Shown piece after piece: positions 1 through 6,249 of a stretch of DNA of 9,094 bases. The notes under the pieces were generated by a model. The model was given only the letters and a program-made list of their open reading frames with translations. It was not told where the DNA came from and made no database searches. Positions within the stretch are counted from its first letter, which is position 1. Each line of letters begins with the position of its first letter. This DNA comes from Tigheibacillus jepli. Its GTDB lineage: Bacteria; Bacillota; Bacilli; Bacillales; Amphibacillaceae. Where the stretch lies: positions 1 to 9,094 of the forward strand of contig NZ_JAROCA010000088.1 in NCBI RefSeq assembly GCF_030732005.1, in the 5' to 3' direction. Made by a program: the position numbers and the translations under genes.

Positions 1-77
1 TTGATAAATCAATGTTTTGGAACGTCAAAAGGCAGTTTTTGGGGTGTTTTTCTCAAAAACTGCCGAAACTTGGGTTA
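1..77. mobile_element. Possible end of an insertion element interrupting the glycosyltransferase gene
   Basis: This stretch has no similarity to the glycosyltransferase reading frame that stops inside it. It contains a perfect 10-base inverted repeat, GGCAGTTTTT at 31-40 and AAAAACTGCC at 55-64, around a 14-base loop. The glycosyltransferase resemblance stops abruptly after the codons for GLAPN (about 77-91), and the frame then reaches a TGA at 53-55. An abrupt loss of homology at a palindrome-bearing segment suits the terminus of an inserted element whose body lies left of the window. No transposase is visible, the family cannot be named, and the exact junction is a guess within several bases. 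A plain frameshift plus a terminator is the alternative. Confidence 0.35.
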
Positions 78-292
78 GGAGCCAATCCATAGTTCCAGGC
101 AATATCATAATGGAATATAAAATCCGGCTTGATTTGCAATTTCCGTATGATATCTTTTATATCCCCATCATTATGCCAATAATACACATCGGCAAATTTT
201 TCAAGTGCGCGGATCATATCTATTTTTGGTTGATGTTTTGGATACTTTCCAAATTGTTTCATTAATACAAGTAATTTTAGCCGCTTCTTCAC
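53..292 (-). pseudogene. N-terminal fragment of a CgeB-like glycosyltransferase
   Basis: The frame begins at GTG (290-292), preceded by a strong AAGGAGGT site six bases upstream, and encodes 79 residues. The protein starts MKKRLKLLVLMKQFG and includes KPDFIFHYDIAWNYGLAPN near residues 55-73. This pattern resembles the N-terminal Rossmann-like half of CgeB or spore-maturation family glycosyltransferases, which are normally 300 residues or more. Only the first quarter is present: after LAPN the sequence turns to PSFGSF and a TGA. The catalytic C-terminal domain is absent, so the product cannot be an active transferase as seen. The gene lies 60 bases downstream of the sugar dehydrogenase on the same strand, so the two probably formed an operon using and making the same sugar. 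The family assignment is from resemblance only. Confidence 0.6.
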
Positions 293-352
293 AATATACC
301 TCCTTCTTAATCAATTTAAAGAAAAGAATGTAAAAAAATAGATGAAACGGAA

Positions 353-1624
353 TCACAACCTCCAAACGCGTATATTCTTTGGTAGCACGTCTTTCGGCAC
401 AACCCCTTTTAAATCAACCAATAGTCCTGGCTTGTTCTTAAATAATTTCTGCAAATAAGAGAATCCATTTCCTTTAAATACATGATGCGGTACTGCCAGA
501 ATGACAATATCAGAAGGCTTAACTTTTTCTAACGGCGTGGTCGGAATTTTTCCGTGTTCAGTATAATGCGGGTCACTTATTTGTGTTTTAATTTTCAGTT
601 CCCTTAGTTTATTAACTATCTCAAGCGCTTTGGAATTTCGTACGTCAGAAACATTTTCTTTAAAAGTGATCCCAAGTACAGTTACACTTAATGTATCAAG
701 TGGTATTTTTTCTGAAATAACCCATTGTAATAATCTTTGCACAATAAATTCAGGCATAGATTCGTTGATTTCGCGAGCTGCATACAAAAACTTTGGCGAA
801 TAGCCAGCCTTCTCGGCCTGATAAATCAAGTAATATGGATCTATCCCAATACAATGACCTCCAACAAGGCCGGGGGTGAACGAAAGAAAGTTCCACTTTG
901 TACTTGCCGCCTCCAAAACTTCGTACGTATCAATATTTAACCGATCGAACATCAAGGATAGTTCATTCATAAAAGCAATGTTAATGTCTCGTTGTGTATT
1001 CTCGACGACTTTTGCAGCTTCTGCTATTTTGATGGAGGATGCTTGAAATATATACCCCTCTAACACATTTCGATACAATTTATAGATTCCATTTAATGCT
1101 GTTTTATTTTGTCCCGCAACTATTTTTGGATTAGTTGTGAACGTATGCACATTATCACCCGGATTAATCCTTTCCGGTGAATACCCGACATAGAACTCCT
1201 TACCTGCTTGCAGGCCGCTGTATTTTTCCAACAATGGAATGCATACATCCTCTGTTGCCCCAGGGTAAACCGTAGATTCATATATAACGAAGGTGCCTTT
1301 TGTTAAAATACCTGCAACTTGTTTGCTGGCATTCTCAATAAATGATAGATCAGGTTGATATTGTGCTGTGACGGGAGTCGGGACAGCTATAATAATATGG
1401 CTGCATGTCCGTAATTTGTCCGTATCGGTTACAAATTGAATAGAGGCCTTCCGTAACGTTTGTGCGCTAAACTGGTTGGTGGAATCTTTATGCCTGCGAA
1501 GCTGGTCGATTTTATATTGGTCAATATCAAAACCAATCACAGGGAATTTCCTAGCCATTCCGACTGCAACAGATAGACCAACGTAGCCAAGGCCAACAAC
1601 TCCAACCCTTTCTTTTGCGGTCAT
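353..1624 (-). CDS. UDP-N-acetyl-D-hexosamine 6-dehydrogenase (WbpO/TviB/WbpA type)
   Basis: This is a cytoplasmic NAD-dependent enzyme that oxidises C6 of UDP-GlcNAc or UDP-GalNAc twice to give the uronic acid. The 423-residue protein shows GLGYVG (11-16), the first dinucleotide-binding loop, YESTVYPGATE near 115-125, SPERINPGD near 149-157, AEAAKVVEN with the conserved Lys205, and GGHCIGIDPYY with the catalytic Cys258. GITFKENVSDVRNSK follows near 318-332. Length and motifs are complete. The start is the ATG at 1622-1624 because AAGGAG sits seven bases upstream; an in-frame ATG 42 bases earlier has no such site. SPERINPGD and ENTQRDINIA resemble WbpO/TviB more than glucose dehydrogenases, but GlcNAc and GalNAc cannot be told apart from sequence. 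The gene is divergent from the aminotransferase operon and upstream of the broken glycosyltransferase. Confidence 0.93.
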   Translation of the reverse strand: MTAKERVGVVGLGYVGLSVAVGMARKFPVIGFDIDQYKIDQLRRHKDSTNQFSAQTLRKASIQFVTDTDKLRTCSHIIIAVPTPVTAQYQPDLSFIENASKQVAGILTKGTFVIYESTVYPGATEDVCIPLLEKYSGLQAGKEFYVGYSPERINPGDNVHTFTTNPKIVAGQNKTALNGIYKLYRNVLEGYIFQASSIKIAEAAKVVENTQRDINIAFMNELSLMFDRLNIDTYEVLEAASTKWNFLSFTPGLVGGHCIGIDPYYLIYQAEKAGYSPKFLYAAREINESMPEFIVQRLLQWVISEKIPLDTLSVTVLGITFKENVSDVRNSKALEIVNKLRELKIKTQISDPHYTEHGKIPTTPLEKVKPSDIVILAVPHHVFKGNGFSYLQKLFKNKPGLLVDLKGVVPKDVLPKNIRVWRL

Positions 1625-1652
1625 GTTAATTCTCCTTTCTTGGAAGTATACA

Positions 1653-1662
1653 ATTATATATG
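1653..1662 (-). promoter_or_regulatory. Candidate -10 region for the dehydrogenase gene
   Basis: On the minus strand the bases read CATATATAAT, containing a perfect TATAAT about 30 bases before the dehydrogenase ATG and just ahead of its AAGGAG site. No good TTGACA-like -35 is seen 16-18 bases upstream. The first nine bases are one mismatch from the SigK -10 pattern CATANNNTA, but the AC expected at -35 is missing. Position supports a promoter; the sigma factor is undecided. Confidence 0.35.
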
Positions 1663-1799
1663 TCACTTTTTAAAAATTGATTGCGCATCTAACTAGTTTG
1701 GAGAGGTTGTCTGGAAGATAGCGAAAAACTGATAGCAGCCGTGCAGCAATTACCGAAAAGTGAATAAATTGGTAGAAAATACAGAAAGGGAAGAAACCT

Positions 1800-2912
1800 A
1801 TGATTCCAATTAGTGACCCCAAAAGACAACTAATCGAAATCCAAGATAGCGTGATGTGTGAAATAAAAGAGGTATTTTCAAGCGGACAATACATTTTAGG
1901 ACCAAATGTTGAAACGTTGGAAAATAAAATTGCCGATAAATTGGGCGTTTCTGAGGCAATTGCTGTAGCCAATGGTACAGATGCATTAGTATTGTCTTTA
2001 ATGGCATGCAATATTGGGGAAGGAGATGAAGTAATAACCACACCATTTACTTTTTTTGCAACTGCCGAGGCCATCATCCGGGTTGGAGCCACACCAATTT
2101 TTGTTGATGTTGAAGAGGAAACCTGCAATATGGACCCGAAACAAATAACAAATAAAATATCTCCTAATACGAAAGCAATTCTACCTGTCCACCTATTTGG
2201 CCAGCCTGCTGATATGAATCCCATCATGAAAATAGCTAGAGAAAATAATTTGTATGTAATTGAAGATGCTTGTCAGGCATTTGGAGCTAGTTATGATGGG
2301 CATTTGGTTGGAAGTATCGGTGATTTGGCATGTTTTTCTTTTTTTCCAACTAAAAATTTATCAACCATTGGAGACGGTGGCATCATTACCACTTCAAATA
2401 AAGCTTTTGCTGATAAAATCAGATCACTTCGCGCACATGGTAGCAGGAAAAAATATTTTCACGATGAGATTGGATACAATAGCAGACTAGATGAAATACA
2501 TGCTGCCATTTTGCTCCAATGTTTAAATCACATTGATACTTGGAACCAGTGCAGAATAAAATTGGCTTGCCGTTACAATAAAGAACTAAATCATCTACAA
2601 AGCATTCACTTGCTGCCAACACCAAAACGTCATCGGCATGTCTACCATTTATACTGCCTTTTTTCACCCCACCGCGAAAAAATCATACGTCATTTAAGGA
2701 AATATGACATTGCAACGGCTATTTATTATCCTCTCTGCCTCCACCTACAAAAGGCACTCAGCTTCTTGAACGGCAGGAAAGGTGACTTTCCCAATGCTGA
2801 ATGTTTATCGGAACAAATTTTTGCAATACCTCTGTTCCCAGGTATGACCAGTTCCGAGCAAGATCATGTCATTTCTGCAATACAGTCATACGAGGATGAA
2901 ATTCTATGTTGA
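1800..2912 (+). CDS. wbpE: DegT/DnrJ/EryC1/StrS sugar aminotransferase (WbpE type)
   Basis: This is a PLP-dependent fold-type I aminotransferase of 370 residues, full length for the family. Visible motifs are AVANGTDAL (55-63), which grips the cofactor phosphate, EDACQAFGA (155-163) with the Asp that contacts the PLP ring nitrogen, and FFPTKNLSTIGDGG (181-194) with the Schiff-base Lys185. NSRLDEIHAA near 227-236 is the usual substrate-loop signature. In the WbpABED pathway this enzyme transfers the amino group of glutamate to the 3-keto group of a UDP-2-acetamido-3-keto-uronic acid in the cytoplasm. The exact sugar is inferred from the neighbours. The ATG at 1800 has GAAAGGG about ten bases upstream. 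Its 3' end overlaps the oxidoreductase gene by seven bases, so the two are probably translationally coupled. Confidence 0.92.
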   Translation: MIPISDPKRQLIEIQDSVMCEIKEVFSSGQYILGPNVETLENKIADKLGVSEAIAVANGTDALVLSLMACNIGEGDEVITTPFTFFATAEAIIRVGATPIFVDVEEETCNMDPKQITNKISPNTKAILPVHLFGQPADMNPIMKIARENNLYVIEDACQAFGASYDGHLVGSIGDLACFSFFPTKNLSTIGDGGIITTSNKAFADKIRSLRAHGSRKKYFHDEIGYNSRLDEIHAAILLQCLNHIDTWNQCRIKLACRYNKELNHLQSIHLLPTPKRHRHVYHLYCLFSPHREKIIRHLRKYDIATAIYYPLCLHLQKALSFLNGRKGDFPNAECLSEQIFAIPLFPGMTSSEQDHVISAIQSYEDEILC

Positions 2913-3988
2913 AGGCAGGATTGATTGGCTGTGGCTATATTTCTGAAAAGCATATCCGGACACTTGCCAAACTTTCCAATGTAAAACTTGTTGCAGTTAG
3001 CGACTTGCAAAAAGAGGCAATGAAAAATGCAGTTAAGAATTACCAACTTTTAAAACAAAATCAATCCGCTATTGCTCAGTACACCGATTATCATGATATG
3101 TTATGTGACATTGGCATAGACTTCGTTATAGTGGCAGCATATTCAGGAATGCATGCAGCTATTGTGAAAGAAGCCTTGAAAAATCATAAGCATGTTCTTG
3201 TGGAAAAACCACTCGCGCTTTCGTTGGCTGATGCCGATGAAATCATCCAAATATCAGAGATGTTGAACAAACAAGTTTTGGTATGCCATCAACTCCGATA
3301 CCTGCCGATTATCAGCAAGTTAAAGCAAGTCATTGAAAAAAAACAACTGGGAAATCTTCATTTTGCCAGCATATCCATGCGAATCAATCGTTCCGATGAT
3401 TATTTCGCGAACTCTACTTGGAAAGGAACATGGAAGAAAGATGGGGGTATGCTGATCAATCAAGGTATTCATTTGATTGATCTATTTACCTGGTTAATGG
3501 GAAATATAAAAGAAGTTTATGGAGATATCACCAGAAACAGAAAAAATAAAGAAATTGAGGATGTTGCGGCAGGGATTGTAACATTTTCCAATCAAGCCAA
3601 GGGTCTGATTGAAGCAAATACCATTACAAAACCGGCTAATCTTGGGTACCAACTAAATATATTTGCAGAAAAAGGAACCATTTCGATTGGGGGAAAAGGG
3701 CTGCAAGAAATCATTCATTGCTACGTAGAACAGCACCCCGAATTAGAATCAGAATTACAAAGCAATGCAACAGATGAACATCTTCTCATGTATAAAGATT
3801 TTATTGAAGCCATACAAAAAAATCGCCCTCCACTTGTATCAGCAAAAGAAAGCAGGAAAGCATTGGAAACGATCTTCGCTTTATATCATTCAGCTTTAAA
3901 AAAACAACCTGTTCCCCTTCCATTATCGGCGTTTTCTACGGAAGAAATGATCACCTGGTCGAAAAAAGGAGATGAATATAATGATTGA
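2906..3988 (+). CDS. wbpB: Gfo/Idh/MocA oxidoreductase (WbpB type, 3-dehydrogenase)
   Basis: The 360-residue protein is complete for the family. The N-terminal Rossmann domain begins [13 protein letters not shown] (4-16), and the signature EKP (100-102) ends the dinucleotide-binding half. The C-terminal half carries [17 protein letters not shown] (180-196), whose His189 and Asp192 are the usual catalytic region. WbpB-type members oxidise the 3-hydroxyl of UDP-GlcNAcA with bound NAD and regenerate the cofactor with 2-oxoglutarate, feeding the WbpE aminotransferase. That role is inferred from gene order, since the superfamily is broad. The ATG overlaps the upstream stop (sequence ATGTTGA) and has only a weak GAGG ten bases away, which suggests translational coupling. 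It overlaps the next gene by eight bases. Confidence 0.9.
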   Translation: MLKAGLIGCGYISEKHIRTLAKLSNVKLVAVSDLQKEAMKNAVKNYQLLKQNQSAIAQYTDYHDMLCDIGIDFVIVAAYSGMHAAIVKEALKNHKHVLVEKPLALSLADADEIIQISEMLNKQVLVCHQLRYLPIISKLKQVIEKKQLGNLHFASISMRINRSDDYFANSTWKGTWKKDGGMLINQGIHLIDLFTWLMGNIKEVYGDITRNRKNKEIEDVAAGIVTFSNQAKGLIEANTITKPANLGYQLNIFAEKGTISIGGKGLQEIIHCYVEQHPELESELQSNATDEHLLMYKDFIEAIQKNRPPLVSAKESRKALETIFALYHSALKKQPVPLPLSAFSTEEMITWSKKGDEYND

Positions 3989-4694
3989 TTCAACTGTAAA
4001 GATAGGTGACAATTGCAAGATTGAAAGTAATGTTGAAATTGGTGCATATTCGGTAATTGAAGAAAATGTTGTGATTGGAAAAGGTTCAGTAATTGGCAAT
4101 CATGTCATTGTCAAAGCTGATACGGTAATCGGCAAATACACAAACATTCAAGATTTTGTAATCCTTGGTCAGACACCCGCTTCCAATAAAAAAACTGCAA
4201 GAAAACCTCCTAAAAATCTATCACCGTTATTTATTGGCAACCGTGCGACAATATGCAGTCATTGTGTCATATATCGCGGAACGATGTTGCTAAATGGCGT
4301 TTTCATTGGTAATTTGGCAAGTATACGTGAAAAGGTTTTTGTTGGGGATGATAGTATTATCGGCCGAAATGCAATTGTCGAAAACGATACTACCATTGGT
4401 AGCCGCGTTACAATCCAGACAAATGCTTACGTAACCGCAAACATGATTATTGAAGATGATGTGTTCATTGGACCTTGTTTTTCGTCTTCCAATGATAAAT
4501 ATATAGGCAATGACCAGGAAGAATTGCAAGGACCAACCTTATTAAAAGGTGCCAAAATAGGTAACAATGCCTCCTTGCTTCCCGGCATTACTATCGGCGA
4601 AAAAGCAGTTATTGGTGCGGGAGCGGTCGTCACAAAAGACGTGCCAGCATTAAAAACGGTTGTCGGTAATCCAGCAAGAGACATCAGAAGATAG
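3981..4694 (+). CDS. wbpD: Hexapeptide-repeat N-acyltransferase (WbpD type)
   Basis: The protein is a left-handed beta-helix acyltransferase of 237 residues, dense in isoleucine/valine-glycine hexapeptide repeats from the first residues ([20 protein letters not shown]) to the C-terminus. It ends with the family hallmark [21 protein letters not shown]. In the WbpABED pathway it acetylates the newly made 3-amino group with acetyl-CoA, giving UDP-2,3-diacetamido-2,3-dideoxy-uronic acid. The ATG at 3981 is chosen because AAGGAG (3966-3971) lies nine bases upstream; the in-frame ATG at 3972 directly abuts that site and could not use it. The overlap ATGATTGA with the oxidoreductase stop indicates coupling. 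It is somewhat longer than typical WbpD proteins of about 190-200 residues, so a related acyl substrate is possible. Confidence 0.88.
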   Translation: MIDSTVKIGDNCKIESNVEIGAYSVIEENVVIGKGSVIGNHVIVKADTVIGKYTNIQDFVILGQTPASNKKTARKPPKNLSPLFIGNRATICSHCVIYRGTMLLNGVFIGNLASIREKVFVGDDSIIGRNAIVENDTTIGSRVTIQTNAYVTANMIIEDDVFIGPCFSSSNDKYIGNDQEELQGPTLLKGAKIGNNASLLPGITIGEKAVIGAGAVVTKDVPALKTVVGNPARDIRR

Positions 4695-4842
4695 GCGAAT
4701 TTCTTTTGCTTTTCTAAAAAATATATGTTCAACCTGGTAGAATCGCATAGCCACTGGCTAGTGTTGTGAATATAGTGTATTAAGCAAATATAAGTCTTGT
4801 ACTTGCGTATCCCCCCATTCTACCATAAAAGAATTCATGATT

Positions 4843-4870
4843 GGCCAGTTTCCCTGCTGGCCTTCTTTTT
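4843..4870 (+). terminator. Rho-independent terminator of the aminotransferase operon
   Basis: A perfect GGCCAG (4843-4848) and CTGGCC (4857-4862) stem with an eight-base loop is followed at once by TTCTTTTT. The T-tract on the plus strand fits termination of rightward transcription about 150 bases after the acyltransferase stop, and separates the sugar operon from the coat-like gene. Confidence 0.8.
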
Positions 4871-5018
4871 ATTTATATTGGAAGGTACAGATTAAAATAG
4901 CCTTAACCGGGAAGAACCACAGCTTACTTTTATACTAATCTACTGTACAAACCACCTACAGGACGTAAAATATGCGAATGTGCATGTACATCTATCTATT
5001 CAAAATTGTCATTGCTGT

Positions 5019-5027
5019 CATATATAA
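5019..5027 (+). promoter_or_regulatory. Candidate sporulation-type -10 upstream of the coat-like gene
   Basis: CATATATAA is one mismatch from the mother-cell SigK -10 pattern CATANNNTA and similar to SigE -10 elements. It lies about 90 bases before the TTG start and beyond the upstream terminator, so some promoter must be hereabouts. No convincing -35 (AC for SigK, ATA-type for SigE) is seen at the right distance, so the call is weak. Confidence 0.25.
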
Positions 5028-5114
5028 ATAGTGTAAAGGAAGTTATCTACTGCCTATCAGGATAGCGGTTGATATGGGAAAAAACTTCCAAAAATATGAA
5101 TAGGAGGAATTCAA

Positions 5115-5831
5115 TTGTCACAGAGACGAAACTTTCACAATAACTACAAACGTGCGTTACGTGATGTAGAAGATTGTCACTGCAAACATCATAAGGATTT
5201 TGAAGACTGTGATGTTTGCAACAGAGAAGAAGGTGAATTGGTAGAACGGGTAGTCTGTTCCAAAAATGTGCAAAGTGTTGCAGAGTTTGCCTTGCCAGCA
5301 TCTGTCGAGCCGGGGCCAGTACTCGACCTGCTTCTTGGTTTGCTTGCCGGATTGACAAACATTGTCGTGACCCCAAATTATGCAGGTATTCAGCAAGAAA
5401 TTACCGTTATCAGAGATAAGATTATCGTCTTAGGATTTATTCCAGCAACACTTGATGTGACCGGCACACTATTTGGAATCCTCAACCCACGGATTCCAAT
5501 CCGTATTTACTTCCAAGAGCATGTAGAGTGTCCAGGAGTTTGCCCAGGAGACCAAATCATTCAATCCACCCCTACTGTTGAAGCAGAACTGCGTCAGCCA
5601 TTACTTGCAACGGGACCAAATGGCACTTCACTAAATCTGTTCTTGTTCAAAGCAATCGTACGCATGCATGTCACTGCCGTTCGTACAGGAATTGAGCGCA
5701 ATGGCAAAATCTGCGACCTTGATAACAGACGCTGTACACCGGTCACCGGACCAGTCGAGATTAATTCTCCAGTTAATCTTTCAGCTAACACTACCGCACT
5801 ATCTACCCCAACCCCACCACCTGCGACATAA
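5115..5831 (+). CDS. Probable spore-surface protein with Cys/His-rich head and Thr/Pro tail
   Basis: The start is TTG at 5115, supported by AGGAGG seven bases upstream; no other start fits that site. The 238-residue product has three parts. Residues 1-48 are polar and rich in Cys and His (CHCKHH, then CDVC; Cys at 21, 23, 32, 35, 48), a possible metal-binding or cross-linking head. Residues about 48-195 form a beta-rich middle that loosely resembles SPOCS/DUF3794-like domains of sporulation proteins, with RDKIIVLGFIPA near 100-111 and CPGVCPGD at 139-146. Residues about 210-238 are a low-complexity Ser/Thr/Pro tail. There is no signal peptide, and the hydrophobic stretch LLLGLLAGL (72-80) is too short for a sure membrane span. 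It is monocistronic with its own terminator. A coat or exosporium role is inferred from composition and from spore-type neighbours; the exact family is not recognised. Confidence 0.75.
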   Translation: MSQRRNFHNNYKRALRDVEDCHCKHHKDFEDCDVCNREEGELVERVVCSKNVQSVAEFALPASVEPGPVLDLLLGLLAGLTNIVVTPNYAGIQQEITVIRDKIIVLGFIPATLDVTGTLFGILNPRIPIRIYFQEHVECPGVCPGDQIIQSTPTVEAELRQPLLATGPNGTSLNLFLFKAIVRMHVTAVRTGIERNGKICDLDNRRCTPVTGPVEINSPVNLSANTTALSTPTPPPAT

Positions 5832-5841
5832 ATAAAAAAGT

Positions 5842-5874
5842 AAAATCCTGGCATAATCTGTCAGGATTTTCTTT
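5842..5874 (+). terminator. Rho-independent terminator of the coat-like gene
   Basis: A perfect nine-base stem, AAAATCCTG (5842-5850) and CAGGATTTT (5862-5870), encloses an 11-base loop and runs into a T-rich tail (TTTTCTTTCT). It starts ten bases after the TAA of the coat-like gene, in the expected place. The same core stem recurs at 6022-6041. Confidence 0.8.
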
Positions 5875-5990
5875 CTATCAAGATTGCTTCAGCTTATTCA
5901 ACCACAGAATATAAAATAGAAAGCTCTTATGTTAATTGAAAGATTTTCTGGTGAATCGCATATATTCTATCATGCAGTGCAAATGTCGCT

Positions 5991-6017
5991 ACAAGATTTT
6001 TCATTCGACATATACTA
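5991..6017 (+). promoter_or_regulatory. Candidate SigK promoter
   Basis: CATATACTA (6009-6017) matches the SigK -10 pattern CATANNNTA exactly, and AC at 5991-5992 lies 16 bases upstream, close to the known AC-spacer-CATANNNTA arrangement. The predicted start near 6025 falls inside the 6022-6041 hairpin. The next gene, the epimerase, begins 225 bases later, so the leader would be long, or the transcript may be a small RNA. Confidence 0.35.
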
Positions 6018-6021
6018 AAGT

Positions 6022-6041
6022 AATCCTGATGGTTCAGGATT
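6022..6041. repeat. Perfect hairpin sharing the AATCCTG stem of the upstream terminator
   Basis: AATCCTGA (6022-6029), a four-base loop, then TCAGGATT (6034-6041). There is no T-tract after it, so it is not a standard terminator. The core AATCCTG and CAGGATT is identical to the terminator stem at 5844-5868. Confidence 0.6.
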
Positions 6042-6064
6042 CACAACCCATATCCCATATAGAA

Positions 6065-6090
6065 AGAAGCCAGCATCACTGCTGGCTTCT
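6065..6090. repeat. Perfect ten-base-pair hairpin
   Basis: AGAAGCCAGC (6065-6074) pairs exactly with GCTGGCTTCT (6081-6090) around a six-base loop. On the plus strand no T-run follows, so rightward termination would be poor. On the minus strand the stem runs into TTCTAT, a modest T-rich tail. No leftward gene lies upstream to need it, so it may be a leader structure or a relic terminator. Confidence 0.55.
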
Positions 6091-6164
6091 CCTATGTCCA
6101 AATCTAGCTTCAATATTTCCCTATTTTTCCTGCGTTTTTAAAGACAGTTCTATTTGTGATGCAA

Positions 6165-6186
6165 TCGGCATATAATGACATGCCGA
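6165..6186 (+). promoter_or_regulatory. TATAAT inside an inverted repeat ahead of the epimerase
   Basis: A perfect TATAAT (6171-6176) lies about 75 bases before the epimerase start. It overlaps an inverted repeat, TCGGCAT (6165-6171) and ATGCCGA (6180-6186). The -35 at the proper distance (near TTCTAT) is poor, which would suit an activated or repressed promoter with the inverted repeat as operator. This is inference from layout. Confidence 0.35.
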
Positions 6187-6249
6187 AGAAGTGTATAGGA
6201 ACGCTGGCTTTCTATAGGTTGGACACAGGAAAAACAGGGGGTGAGAAAT

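Larger units (their letters stand above)
4695..5114. other. 420-base intergenic region between the sugar operon and the coat-like gene
   Basis: No coding frame of note is visible here. The stretch holds a short palindrome (TAGCC, three bases, GGCTA at 4748-4760), the operon terminator at 4843-4870, a CATATATAA promoter-like motif at 5019-5027, and the AGGAGG ribosome site (5102-5107) of the next gene. The rest is AT-rich sequence in which nothing else was recognised. Confidence 0.6.
5875..6249. other. Non-coding region with stacked hairpins and promoter-like sites
   Basis: This 375-base stretch between the coat-like gene and the epimerase shows no credible gene; the open frames crossing it lack ribosome sites and family-like composition. 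It does hold a SigK-like promoter (5991-6017), an eight-base perfect hairpin (6022-6041), a ten-base perfect hairpin (6065-6090), and an inverted repeat overlapping a TATAAT (6165-6186), each listed separately. It could be a long regulated leader for the epimerase or house a small RNA. Confidence 0.5.

Noticed and set aside
1670..2227. 185-codon open frame on the minus strand
   Set aside because: It lies antisense to the well-supported aminotransferase, lacks a ribosome site and has no family-like motifs, so it is a shadow frame.
3972..3980. Earlier in-frame ATG for the acyltransferase
   Set aside because: It directly abuts the AAGGAG site, leaving no spacing; the ATG at 3981 has normal spacing.
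4748..4760. TAGCC, three bases, GGCTA palindrome after the acyltransferase gene
   Set aside because: The five-base stem has no T-tract and is expected by chance. The stronger terminator is at 4843-4870.
5936..6175. 79-codon open frame in the hairpin-rich gap
   Set aside because: It starts at TTG without a ribosome site, runs through two perfect hairpins and has no recognisable protein character.
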